Origin: JANMDU01 sp031418715
GTDB taxonomy: Bacteria; Pseudomonadota; Gammaproteobacteria; Burkholderiales; Burkholderiaceae_C
NCBI GenBank assembly: GCA_031418715.1
Contig: JANOJL010000067.1
Span: 62,001-126,000, forward strand
Length of the DNA stretch: 64,000 nt
Direction: 5' to 3'
The notes below the pieces were generated by a model. That model was not told where the DNA came from. It made no database searches and worked only from the letters and a program-made list of their open reading frames with translations. The translations under genes were made by a program, and so were the position numbers. Shown here piece by piece: positions 48,828 to 57,238 of this stretch; positions within the stretch are counted from its first letter, which is position 1; each line of letters starts with the position of its first letter.

Positions 48828-50765
48828 ATGACCCGCTCCGAGCCATCCACAGATCTTGTCGCCCCTCACAGCCCCGAGCTGCTCGAACAAGTCGCCGCCC
48901 TGCCCCTGTTGCCGGGGGTGTACCGCTATTTCGACGTACAGGATGCATTGCTGTATGTGGGCAAGGCCAAGAGTTTGAAGAAGCGGGTGTCGAGCTATTT
49001 TCAGCGGAACCATGATGGCACGCGCATCGGGCATATGGTCTCGAAAATTGTGCGGATGGAGACGACGGTGGTGCGCTCTGAAGCTGAGGCGCTGCTGCTG
49101 GAAAACAATCTGATCAAGACGCAGAATCCGCGCTTTAATATTCTCTTTCGGGATGACAAGAGCTACCCGTATTTGAAGCTCACTGGGCAGGCTATTTCAA
49201 AGCAAAAAGTGCCAGTCGCCGTTATAGATATTGAGCAACATGCTATCAAAAATGTAGTTCCCACGGAATTCCCGCGCATCGTGTATTACCGTGGTGCGGT
49301 GGACAAAAGGCATCGCTTTTTCGGCCCTTATCCGAGCGCTTGGGCGGTGAAGGAAAGCATTCAGCTCTTGCAAAAAGTCTTCAAGCTGCGCACTTGTGAA
49401 GACACGGTATTTGCTAATCGTACGCGGCCTTGTCTGCTCTATCAAATCAAGCGCTGCTCCGCACCCTGCGTCAAGCATATTGACGAGCAAACTTATGCGC
49501 AGGATGTGAAAAACGCCGAGCGTTTTTTACGCGGTGAGACGCAGGCGATTCTTGACGAGCTCCAAAGCGCGATGATGGCGCATGCTTCAAAGCTTGAATT
49601 TGAAAAAGCTGCTGAATTGCGTAACCAAATTTCGGCTCTCTCCCGGGTGCTCCACACCCAAGCGATGGACACCGCAGAAGACAAAGACGTTGATATTTTG
49701 GTAGCGCGCGTCAATGGCGGTAAAGCGTGTGTCAACCTCGCCATGGTGCGCGGTGGGCGGCATTTGGGCGACCGGCCTTACTTCCCAGCCAATGTGCATG
49801 AAGCGCCAGCTGTGGAAATTCTCGAAGCCTTTATTGCGCAACATTACATTGATGTGCCCGCGCCCCCCGTGCTGATTTTGAGCGAGAAGGTTGACCCGCA
49901 TTTGATTGATCTGCTCATTGAGCAAACCGGCATCAAAATCAGTGCCTTGCATCAGCCCCGCGAGCAGCGTAAAGCTTGGCTGGATATGGCGATCAACAAT
50001 GCTGACATTCAGCTCGCCCGCCTGCTCGCTGAGGAAGGCTCGCAGCAAGCGCGAACCCGGGCGCTGGCAGATGCGCTGGAACTCGCTATCGAAGATTTAT
50101 CGCTGCTGCGTATCGAGTGCTTTGATATTTCTCACACCTCGGGCGAAGCCACTCAAGCCAGCTGCGTGGTGTTTGAAGGCCACAAGATGAAGAGCGCGGA
50201 CTACCGCCGCTACAACATCGAGGGCATCACAGGCGGCGACGATTACGCGGCCATGCGCCAAGTGCTCACGCGGCGCTACTCCAAACTGATTGAAGCGGCA
50301 AGAAGTAATGAGGCCAAACTGCCAGATTTGGTACTCATCGACGGCGGAAAAGGTCAAATCTCATCGGCCAGAGAAGTCTTTGAAACGCTCGGCCTCGATC
50401 TCGGCTTGCTAGTGGGCGTAGAAAAAGGCGAAGGCAGAAAAGTGGGCTTGGAAGAGCTGGTGTTTGCTGACGGCAGAGAAAAGGTCTATCTAGGCAAAGA
50501 CTCCGCCGCCCTGATGCTGATTGCGCAAATCCGCGATGAAGCGCACCGGTTTGCCATTACGGGAATGCGTGCACAACGTGCGAAAGTGCGCACAGGTGGT
50601 AGCAAATTGGAGGAGATTGCTGGGATTGGAGCCAAAAGACGTGCGAAACTACTTCAACGCTTCGGTGGCATCCGCGGCGTTGCTGCTGCCAGCGTGGTGG
50701 ATCTCACCACGGTGGACGGCATATCCAAAGAACTCGCCGAGGAGATATACCGTGCGATGCATTGA
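48828..50765 (+). CDS. uvrC: Excinuclease ABC subunit C
   Basis: 645 residues: GIY-YIG endonuclease (LPLLPGVYRYFDVQDALLYV, then GKAKSLKKRVSSYF), UVR motif (LEFEKAAELRNQISAL), RNase-H-like endonuclease (LLRIECFDISHTSGEATQAS, LVLIDGGKGQIS) and C-terminal HhH (EEIAGIGAKRRAKLLQRFGG). It makes both incisions in nucleotide excision repair. Between KLTG and FPRIVYYRG there is an extra ~25 residues (ISKQKVPVAVIDIEQHAIKN...) coded by an interspersed repeat. The gene is otherwise full length. Confidence 0.96.
   Translation: MTRSEPSTDLVAPHSPELLEQVAALPLLPGVYRYFDVQDALLYVGKAKSLKKRVSSYFQRNHDGTRIGHMVSKIVRMETTVVRSEAEALLLENNLIKTQNPRFNILFRDDKSYPYLKLTGQAISKQKVPVAVIDIEQHAIKNVVPTEFPRIVYYRGAVDKRHRFFGPYPSAWAVKESIQLLQKVFKLRTCEDTVFANRTRPCLLYQIKRCSAPCVKHIDEQTYAQDVKNAERFLRGETQAILDELQSAMMAHASKLEFEKAAELRNQISALSRVLHTQAMDTAEDKDVDILVARVNGGKACVNLAMVRGGRHLGDRPYFPANVHEAPAVEILEAFIAQHYIDVPAPPVLILSEKVDPHLIDLLIEQTGIKISALHQPREQRKAWLDMAINNADIQLARLLAEEGSQQARTRALADALELAIEDLSLLRIECFDISHTSGEATQASCVVFEGHKMKSADYRRYNIEGITGGDDYAAMRQVLTRRYSKLIEAARSNEAKLPDLVLIDGGKGQISSAREVFETLGLDLGLLVGVEKGEGRKVGLEELVFADGREKVYLGKDSAALMLIAQIRDEAHRFAITGMRAQRAKVRTGGSKLEEIAGIGAKRRAKLLQRFGGIRGVAAASVVDLTTVDGISKELAEEIYRAMH
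49198..49258 (+). repeat. Interspersed repeat, copy 15 (in frame inside uvrC)
   Basis: Reads aaagcaaaaagtgccagtcg, then ccgttatagatattgagcaa and catgctatcaaaaatgtagt. It adds about 25 residues between the GIY-YIG domain and the conserved FFGP region. Confidence 0.8.
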
Positions 50766-50779
50766 GACACAAAAATTTA

Positions 50780-50840
50780 AGCAAAATCGACCTCTCCCCG
50801 TTATAGAACGTGCGCGGAGTGCTCCTAAATTAGTAGTAAA
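50780..50840 (+). repeat. Interspersed ~60-bp repeat, copy 16
   Basis: Near-consensus: agcaaaatcgacctctcccc, then gttatagaacgtgcgcggag and tgctcctaaattagtagtaa. It fills the gap between uvrC and the lipoprotein gene and ends two bases before the latter's ATG, so any promoter or ribosome site there lies within the repeat. Confidence 0.8.
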
Positions 50841-50841
50841 C

Positions 50842-51327
50842 ATGCTGAGCTTCGCGCTCTTGGCATTGGCCTTCTCAGGCTGCTCCACACGCCGCGCACC
50901 CGCGCCAACACCCACCACGCCCGCTCCAGCGCCTGTGTTCACGCCACAGCCCGAGCCAGCAGCGCCAACCGTCGGTACAACTCGGCTACCGATGGTGGCC
51001 AGCTGGGCAGATTACCGCCGCCGCGCTGCGCAAGTCATCCTTGCCGCCAACCCGGGCGCAAGCTTCATTGGCCCACAGCCTGCGCAGTGGAGCGGCATAG
51101 CCACGGTGACGGTCATGCTCAACGCCGATGGCTCGATCCGAGCACTCGATCTGATGCGCGGATCGCGTATTTCTCCAGAAGTCAATGATCTTGCATTGGC
51201 TGCGGTGCGCCGCGCCGCCAACTATGGGCCAGCGAGCAATTTGCCACAACCTTGGCAGTTCAATGAGACGTTTTTGTACAACGACGATAACAAGTTTCAG
51301 CTGGTGACGGTTGTGGAAGGCCGTTGA
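50842..51327 (+). CDS. Lipoprotein with TonB-like C-terminal domain
   Basis: 161 residues from the ATG at 50842. A lipobox (LAFSGC, Cys near 16) is followed by a proline/alanine-rich linker (APAPTPTTPAPAPVFTPQPE). The C-terminal domain is IATVTVMLNADGSIRALDLM followed by RGSRISPEVNDLALAAVRRA, like the TonB C-terminal fold found in energy-transducer and periplasmic link proteins. It is membrane anchored in the periplasm; partner unknown. The longer frame back to 50521 overlaps uvrC and is rejected. Confidence 0.78.
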   Translation: MLSFALLALAFSGCSTRRAPAPTPTTPAPAPVFTPQPEPAAPTVGTTRLPMVASWADYRRRAAQVILAANPGASFIGPQPAQWSGIATVTVMLNADGSIRALDLMRGSRISPEVNDLALAAVRRAANYGPASNLPQPWQFNETFLYNDDNKFQLVTVVEGR

Positions 51328-51366
51328 ATGCAACTGCGCTGCCCCTAAGCGTGACACAATCGGCAC

Positions 51367-51936
51367 ATGTTTTTCACCATCCCCACGATTCTTACCTGGA
51401 CGCGCATTGTTGCGATTCCACTGATCGTGGGCGTGTATTACATCGATGGCATGAGCATGGCCACGAAAAATCTCTGGGCGACGGTGATGTTCACCGTCTT
51501 TGCGTTGACCGATTGGCTGGATGGTTATTTAGCGCGTAAGCTTGACCAAGCATCGAGCTTTGGCGCATTTCTGGATCCGGTGGCGGATAAATTTTTGGTG
51601 TGCGCCAGTCTACTCGTCTTGGTTCACATGCAACGCGCCGATGTCTTCGTGGCGCTCATCATCATTGGCCGAGAAATCGCTATTTCCGCTTTGCGCGAGT
51701 GGATGGCGCAAATCGGTGCATCGCGCAGCGTGGCTGTTCACATGATTGGCAAGCTCAAAACCGTGGCGCAAATGGTCGCCATTCCTTTCCTGCTGTTTGA
51801 CGGCAAACTCTTCGGCGTGATTGATACGCACCTGTGGGGCACCTGGTTGATTTGGATTTCCGCGATTCTCACCGTCTGGAGCATGGTCTATTACCTGCAA
51901 AAAGCGCTGCCTGAAATTCGTGCTCGCGTGAAGTGA
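51367..51936 (+). CDS. pgsA: CDP-diacylglycerol-glycerol-3-phosphate 3-phosphatidyltransferase
   Basis: 189-residue inner-membrane enzyme making phosphatidylglycerol phosphate. The CDP-alcohol phosphotransferase signature D-G-x2-A-R-x8-G-x3-D-x3-D is visible as LDGYLARKLDQASSFGAFLD followed by PVADK (about 57-80), with about five hydrophobic segments. Its position after uvrC is common in proteobacteria. Its stop overlaps the next start (TGATG). Confidence 0.95.
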   Translation: MFFTIPTILTWTRIVAIPLIVGVYYIDGMSMATKNLWATVMFTVFALTDWLDGYLARKLDQASSFGAFLDPVADKFLVCASLLVLVHMQRADVFVALIIIGREIAISALREWMAQIGASRSVAVHMIGKLKTVAQMVAIPFLLFDGKLFGVIDTHLWGTWLIWISAILTVWSMVYYLQKALPEIRARVK

Positions 51937-52859
51937 TGGGGCAGGATCAAAACGGCTGGCTGCGCGCCATGCCTGCGCTTTTCGTGGTCATTTGGGCAAC
52001 GGGTTATGTGGTTGCTCGCTTTGGCATGCCGCACGCTCCGCCCCTGAGTTTTCTCTCTGTGCGCTACGCGCTTTCTATTCTTTGTTTTTTGATTTGGATC
52101 ATGCTGGCCAGAGCCGCGTGGCCGCGCGATCGTGAGCAGTGGTTTCATCTGGTCATCACCGGGTTGCTGATGCATGCGGGCTATTTGAGCGGCGTGTGGA
52201 TGGCGGTGAAAGCTGGGATTGGTGCGGGGCTGTCAGCATTGATCGTGAATTTTCAACCGGTGCTTACCGCACTTTGGGTGGCGCATGTGGCGCGTCAGCA
52301 AGGATTGGGCGCGGGTGTATCGCGCAGGCAGTGGGCGGGTTTGCTGCTTGGCTTCATCGGCTTGATTCTTGTGATGAGCCGCAAGTTTGGCGTGGGCGGT
52401 GAAGCGACCGCTTGGAATGTCTTTCTTTGTGTTGTGGCGCTCGTCTCGATGACCACGGGTGCTTTGTATCAAAAGCGTTTCGTCAAACCCGGCGATGCTC
52501 GGACAGCCAACGCGATTCAGATCACCGCAGCGCTCGTCATCAGTCTGCCCTTCGCTTGGTTGGAAACCGAGCCGATGCAATGGTTCACTGCTGCTGGAGC
52601 ATACAACACGCAACTCATCGGCGCCTTGGTTTGGAGCGTGATTGTGCTCAGCTTGGGCGGCAGCTCTTTGCTCTATGTTCTCATCCAAAGCGGCGCAGCC
52701 ACGAGCGTCACCTCGCTGCTTTATCTCGTGCCGCCAGTGACAGCTTTCATGGCCTGGGCGCTCTTTGGCGAAGCGATTACTGCGCTGACACTGATTGGCA
52801 CTGCGATTACGGCCACTGGCGTATATCTCGTGGTTAAAGCTCCCAAAGCCGCCCCTTGA
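51936..52859 (+). CDS. DMT-superfamily (EamA) transporter
   Basis: 307 residues with ten predicted transmembrane helices in two EamA repeats (ALFVVIWATGYVVARFGMPH; SVIVLSLGGSSLLYVLIQSG). Related proteins export amino acids or metabolites, but the substrate is not readable. It is coupled to pgsA by a TGATG overlap; a GTG at 51933 is an alternative start. Confidence 0.88.
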   Translation: MGQDQNGWLRAMPALFVVIWATGYVVARFGMPHAPPLSFLSVRYALSILCFLIWIMLARAAWPRDREQWFHLVITGLLMHAGYLSGVWMAVKAGIGAGLSALIVNFQPVLTALWVAHVARQQGLGAGVSRRQWAGLLLGFIGLILVMSRKFGVGGEATAWNVFLCVVALVSMTTGALYQKRFVKPGDARTANAIQITAALVISLPFAWLETEPMQWFTAAGAYNTQLIGALVWSVIVLSLGGSSLLYVLIQSGAATSVTSLLYLVPPVTAFMAWALFGEAITALTLIGTAITATGVYLVVKAPKAAP

Positions 52860-52919
52860 ATAGCAGCATCAAATGCTCGCGTAGCAAGCATGTTTATTGA
52901 TCGTATAGTCGATGCGCTT

Positions 52920-54089
52920 TCAATAACTGGGTTTTATGGAAAACCAAGACGGCTTTGCAACATCCAGATACGCGCCTTCAATCTCCGAGGTACTATAACG
53001 TGTGAGCTTATCGAAGTCAGGCATCATGCCCAGCCCTGGCTCCTGGCTAGGGTGCAGAACACCAGCCGCTATAACCTGCGGATTCATCACCACGTCGTCT
53101 GTAAGATAAGTGCGCTCCGAATCAATGGAAATCGACATATTCGGAGTACTGGCGGCGAGATGTACATAGGCAGATTGCGAAAATCCTAACTCACCCCCAC
53201 TGTGTAGCGTCACTGGTATGCCGACTGATTCCGCTACGGCGGCAGCTTTGATGGTTTGCCACAACCCACCCATTTCATGAGGATCAAGCAAGATTACATC
53301 CGCAGCCGACGATCGAACGATATTTCCCACATCGGCTAGCGTGTATGCCGACTCATCCAGCGCGACGGGAATCGGCTGCATCATGCGCAATTGGGCATGC
53401 CCTTGAAGATCATCCACCTCGAGCGGTTGTTCAATGTATTGCAAATCGTATGAGCGTAGCTTCTCCAGCATGCGCTTTGCCGTACCAGGCGTCCAAGCGC
53501 TATTCACATCTGCGCGAAGTAGGGCATTACCGACGGTCTTTCGCACTGCCTCTACATTGCCGATATCGGAAGCGCAGTCCATGCCGATTTTGACTTTGAA
53601 GCTCGTGTAGCCTTCATCCAAAAAGCGTTGGGCACGATCGGAGAGGGTTTTCGCATCGGTGCCAAAGAGGTAGCCAGCAACCTCCACCTCTTGGCGATAC
53701 AAACCACCCCACAGCGCATAGAGCGGCTGCTGAGTGGCTTTTCCATAAGCATCCCACATGGCCATTTCAATTGCCGCCATCGCCATCACAGCAGCGCGCT
53801 TGTGGTGGTAATAGCCCGCCCCGAACACATGCCGCGTGAAACGCTCCACATCGTGCACCTTGTACTTCAACGCCAGCGGGAAGATGGTGTTGATCAGGAC
53901 TGGCTCGATGAATTCCAGCAAGCAAATCGTCTCGCCATATCCCTTGATGCCATTGGCCAGCTCGATCTCCACGACCAAACGCGTCGCTGCTGGACGACGG
54001 CCCGAGCCCCAGTGCAGAGCCTCTTTGAAGGGCATGCGAATTTTCCAGTGGCGGATATTGGTGATTTGCAGCGGATGCAATGCGCTCAC
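52920..54089 (-). CDS. Enolase-superfamily enzyme, mandelate racemase/muconate cycloisomerase type
   Basis: 389 residues. The catalytic KxK motif is in YTSFKVKIGMD. Metal ligands are RADVNSAW (Asp), YIEQPLEVDDL (Glu) and VALDESAYT (Asp/Glu), with a late SGGELGFSQSA loop. This is a complete active site for alpha-proton abstraction: a sugar-acid dehydratase, epimerase or cycloisomerase. Last gene of the sugar operon. The GTG at 54089 is chosen because gaggaga precedes it; the TTG at 54104 falls inside that ribosome site. Confidence 0.85.
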   Translation of the reverse strand: MSALHPLQITNIRHWKIRMPFKEALHWGSGRRPAATRLVVEIELANGIKGYGETICLLEFIEPVLINTIFPLALKYKVHDVERFTRHVFGAGYYHHKRAAVMAMAAIEMAMWDAYGKATQQPLYALWGGLYRQEVEVAGYLFGTDAKTLSDRAQRFLDEGYTSFKVKIGMDCASDIGNVEAVRKTVGNALLRADVNSAWTPGTAKRMLEKLRSYDLQYIEQPLEVDDLQGHAQLRMMQPIPVALDESAYTLADVGNIVRSSAADVILLDPHEMGGLWQTIKAAAVAESVGIPVTLHSGGELGFSQSAYVHLAASTPNMSISIDSERTYLTDDVVMNPQVIAAGVLHPSQEPGLGMMPDFDKLTRYSTSEIEGAYLDVAKPSWFSIKPSY

Positions 54090-54129
54090 AAAAACTCTCC
54101 TCAAAGCAAGCTCATACTTTTCTTTCGTT

Positions 54130-54930
54130 CTATGTCAGGCGGATGGGCTTTCTTCCCCACCAGCCGCGAATCTTGGGTGAAATCAATGCCGAGGCGGCCA
54201 CCGATGTCAGCCCACCATCCACAGGCAAATCAACCCCAGTGACAAAACTGGCTTCATCGCTGGCCAAATACACGGCCGCCATCGCCACATCACGCGGCTC
54301 ACCCACTCGCCCAATAGGATAAGCCTCCTTGTCTAAGATGAGATCCTCTTCGGAGCGGCCAGCGCGTGTACGCTCCGTCATGATCAGTGCTGGGGAGATC
54401 GCATTACAACGAATGCCATGGGGTCCATATTCGACTGCGATTTGCTTGGTGAGGGCATGAATGCCTCCTTTGGCAGCGGTGTAGGCTGCCAGATTCGGAT
54501 TGGCCACGAGCTGATTGATAGAGCACAAATTGACGATGCTGCCCTTACGTGCTTGCATCATGGGCTTGAGCACAGCGCGACAGGCGCGGAACACGGCAGA
54601 CAGCGCGGAATCGACGGTGCTGTCCCAATCTTCGTCTGAGCAAGCGTGCACAGGGCTCTCTTTGTAGGCGACTGCATTGTTCACAAGAATATCCACCCAC
54701 CCATGTTCACGCACCGCCCTTGCCACCACATCGTCCATGAGGCCGCGCTGCATCACATCCACACACAAGACACTTTGATGAGGTAAAGCAATTGACAAGG
54801 CGTGCGCAGCATCCGGATCACGCTCCAACGCAATGATTTGACAACCCTGTTGCGCAAACTCCAAAGCAATCGCTTGACCTATGCCGCGCCCAGCGCCGGT
54901 GATGATGGCGATTTTTTTGTCCAATCTCAT
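54130..54930 (-). CDS. Short-chain dehydrogenase/reductase (SDR)
   Basis: 266 residues of classical SDR: cofactor motif TGAGRGIGQAIA (about 11-22), DILVNNAVAY, catalytic Ser in NLCSINQ and YxxxK as YTAAKGG, then a GVDLPVDGGLTSVAA C-terminus. In this operon it probably oxidises a sugar to a lactone, or a sugar-acid hydroxyl. It starts at the ATG at 54930; the longer frame to 55002 has no conserved residues. Confidence 0.88.
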   Translation of the reverse strand: MRLDKKIAIITGAGRGIGQAIALEFAQQGCQIIALERDPDAAHALSIALPHQSVLCVDVMQRGLMDDVVARAVREHGWVDILVNNAVAYKESPVHACSDEDWDSTVDSALSAVFRACRAVLKPMMQARKGSIVNLCSINQLVANPNLAAYTAAKGGIHALTKQIAVEYGPHGIRCNAISPALIMTERTRAGRSEEDLILDKEAYPIGRVGEPRDVAMAAVYLASDEASFVTGVDLPVDGGLTSVAASALISPKIRGWWGRKPIRLT

Positions 54931-55050
54931 GATGCAGCGAAGCCAAGCAGATGGATGTCGCGCAAGATAGCAATCATAGGCAACGCCATGAGACGGTTCC
55001 AAGCCGTTGCCGACGTTAGGCTGGCATCTTCGATCATCGCCGATTCACTT

Positions 55051-55995
55051 TCATGATTTGACCAAATCCGCAGACTGGGCTAATCGCCACAAGCCTGCTG
55101 TCGCTTCGCTGTGTGATTGCACTGCTTGGATTTCCACCGCATGCAGAGCTTTGGCATATCGCAAGCACAGCTCGTCATCGCCAATCAAATGGATGTGCGC
55201 AGGTAATGTGCCGGCCATTTTCAAACTGCTGCCAATTTCCAGGCCGATCAAAATGCCCGAGAGATAGTCGGACAAACTCTCTGCCGCCAGCGTGCCCATG
55301 AGGCCGGCCGTGCGTGCCGAAAAGATGATGTGCGAGGCATGCGCGCTATCGTTTCGCCCCAGCAAGACTCCGCGCTTGAAGGCCTGGTCATCTTGCCCGG
55401 GTTTCATCAAGCGCCCCAGAATTCCATGCTTGGTGAGCAGTGCAAACAGCTCTCCCGTCATATAGGTTCTGAATTTTTCAATCTCTCCGTTTTTGCCCAT
55501 CCAAGCCCATTTGCAATGCGTGCCAGGCAAGATGCAGACTGCACCATCGCCCAGATCACTGCCCCAGAGTTGAGTTTCTTCGCCACGCATGACATCATGC
55601 AAGCCACTATCGTCCACGCACTGGATGCCTGCGCCAATCAGTAATTCGTGCGGTTGCCCTTGTGCGTCTTGGAAGGAAACTGCCGTGAGCTGCTGCGCAG
55701 CGACATCTAATCGTGCAGGGCAAGGCAAATACGGCGCCTCGCGCCAGCCTTGCCGACTGCCGATCATGCCGGCGGCAATCAAGGGAAGCTTTGAAAGCAT
55801 CAACCAATCACCAACGACACTGAGCAAAGGCAATTCGAACTTTCCATCCTGCACCGACATCACCCCGCCCGGGCAAGATCGACTTTCCAAAACTTTTCCC
55901 TGAGCATCCAGCAAATAGGCGCGTAGATTGGTCGTGCCCCAATCTACGGCGATCAAGGCCGCAGGGCTGTTGGATGTCGGTATTTCTGTCGTCAT
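55051..55995 (-). CDS. dgoK: 2-dehydro-3-deoxygalactonokinase (DgoK family)
   Basis: 314 residues. Marks of the ASKHA-fold DgoK family: ALIAVDWGTTNLRAYLLD, PLIAAGMIGSRQGWREAPYL, VMRGEETQLWG and LPGTHCKWAWM. The kinase phosphorylates 2-keto-3-deoxygalactonate (or a relative) before aldol cleavage. Enolase-superfamily dehydratases on both sides fit a De Ley-Doudoroff-type route. No KDPGal aldolase of the usual family is present in the window. Confidence 0.9.
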   Translation of the reverse strand: MTTEIPTSNSPAALIAVDWGTTNLRAYLLDAQGKVLESRSCPGGVMSVQDGKFELPLLSVVGDWLMLSKLPLIAAGMIGSRQGWREAPYLPCPARLDVAAQQLTAVSFQDAQGQPHELLIGAGIQCVDDSGLHDVMRGEETQLWGSDLGDGAVCILPGTHCKWAWMGKNGEIEKFRTYMTGELFALLTKHGILGRLMKPGQDDQAFKRGVLLGRNDSAHASHIIFSARTAGLMGTLAAESLSDYLSGILIGLEIGSSLKMAGTLPAHIHLIGDDELCLRYAKALHAVEIQAVQSHSEATAGLWRLAQSADLVKS

Positions 55996-56035
55996 TTTGT
56001 TGCGTTGTTGGAAGGCTTGCACGTTTCGCAAGCAA

Positions 56036-57238
56036 TCAGGTTGTGGGCACGCCCTTAGAGCGCAAATATTGCCAAACAGATTCGGCAGGCTCAATGCCCA
56101 AGCCCGCGCCTTCTGGCAACGAAAAATACCCTGCTGAGCATGCCATTTGGGTATTCACATACTGCAAATTGCGATCAAACACCGAGTGCTGATACTCGTG
56201 CATTGGGCAATTGGGCAGAGCCGCTGCCGCGTGCAAACTCGCTGCCTGAAAAATACCAAGACCAATACTGGCATGCGGAATCACCTGCATATGAAATGCG
56301 TTGGCCATCCTGCCAATTTGCATGAACTGACTGATACCGGTGTGCCCCATTTCTGGCTGCGCGATCGACATCGCTCGCCGCTCCATGCGAGGGCGATACT
56401 CAAACACCGTGCGCAACTCCTCGCCCAGCGCAATTGGGATGCTGGCGTGGTGACTCACATGGGCTTGCCCTTCGATATCTTCCGGCTGGCAAGGCGCTTC
56501 GATGAAATAAGGGTTGTAGGCTTGCAGGCGCTGCGCCAGTTGCACAGCTTCTTGCGCAGTGAATTTCCAATGCAAATCCACCATCAGTTTGATTTGCGGC
56601 CCAAGCCCCTCGCGCAAGACCCGCATTTCTTCCACGATGCCATCGATGGAGACCACCGCATGGTATTTGATAGCTTGATAGCCCTGCGCTACGAAAGATT
56701 GCGCCATGGCCAAGCGCTCTGACATCGATTTGCCGGGCAGGCCAGAAATATAGGCGGGGATTTTGGATTGCCTCTGCCCACCCAGAAGCTTGACCACAGG
56801 CTGTTGCAGTAACTTGCCCAGAACATCCCAAATAGCAATGTCCACACCCGCAATAGCATCCACAAAGTAGCCACCGAAGTAGCCACGCACGCGCATCAAA
56901 TCGTACAGATCCTCTTGGATCACCACCACATCGCGCGGATCGCGCCCGCGAATCACTGGGCCGAGCACATCGTCAATGATGCTCGTCACGGCCTCGGGTG
57001 CCACGATGCCATAGGTCTCGCCCCAGCCCACGGTGCCATCGCTGGCCGTTATTTTGATCAGCACCGACATATCCGTGCTGGGATAGATCGCCTTGTTGCC
57101 TTTTCGGATCAGATACCCGCGCTCGTTGATGCTTTCGCCCTCCATCAGCGGCCCCAAATAAGGCGTCTCTCGTGGGATCGAGATGATGAATGTTTCTACG
57201 CGCTCAATCTTTGCAAAATCCATAGCACTCGCCTTCAT
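56036..57238 (-). CDS. Enolase-superfamily sugar-acid dehydratase (second)
   Basis: 400 residues. Metal ligands lie in KLMVDLHW (Asp), YFIEAPCQPED (Glu) and PIALGEELRT (Glu), with a catalytic-type His in QVIPHASIG. The second residue of the usual KxK pair is replaced: QAIKYHAVVS reads K-Y-H. The general layout resembles DgoD/galactarate-dehydratase-like proteins. It probably dehydrates the acid that DgoK then phosphorylates as a keto-deoxy acid. Its start overlaps the MalK stop (ATGA). Confidence 0.85.
   Translation of the reverse strand: MKASAMDFAKIERVETFIISIPRETPYLGPLMEGESINERGYLIRKGNKAIYPSTDMSVLIKITASDGTVGWGETYGIVAPEAVTSIIDDVLGPVIRGRDPRDVVVIQEDLYDLMRVRGYFGGYFVDAIAGVDIAIWDVLGKLLQQPVVKLLGGQRQSKIPAYISGLPGKSMSERLAMAQSFVAQGYQAIKYHAVVSIDGIVEEMRVLREGLGPQIKLMVDLHWKFTAQEAVQLAQRLQAYNPYFIEAPCQPEDIEGQAHVSHHASIPIALGEELRTVFEYRPRMERRAMSIAQPEMGHTGISQFMQIGRMANAFHMQVIPHASIGLGIFQAASLHAAAALPNCPMHEYQHSVFDRNLQYVNTQMACSAGYFSLPEGAGLGIEPAESVWQYLRSKGVPTT

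Noticed and set aside
52975..53020. Possible further copy of the 60-bp repeat (actataacgtgtgagctt)
   Set aside because: The match is short, lacks both flanks and falls in a stretch that reads as ordinary enolase-superfamily C-terminus.
56655..56690. Possible repeat copy around tttgatagcttgatag
   Set aside because: Only the end motif is present, and the codons give the conserved GYQAIKYH segment of the enzyme itself.
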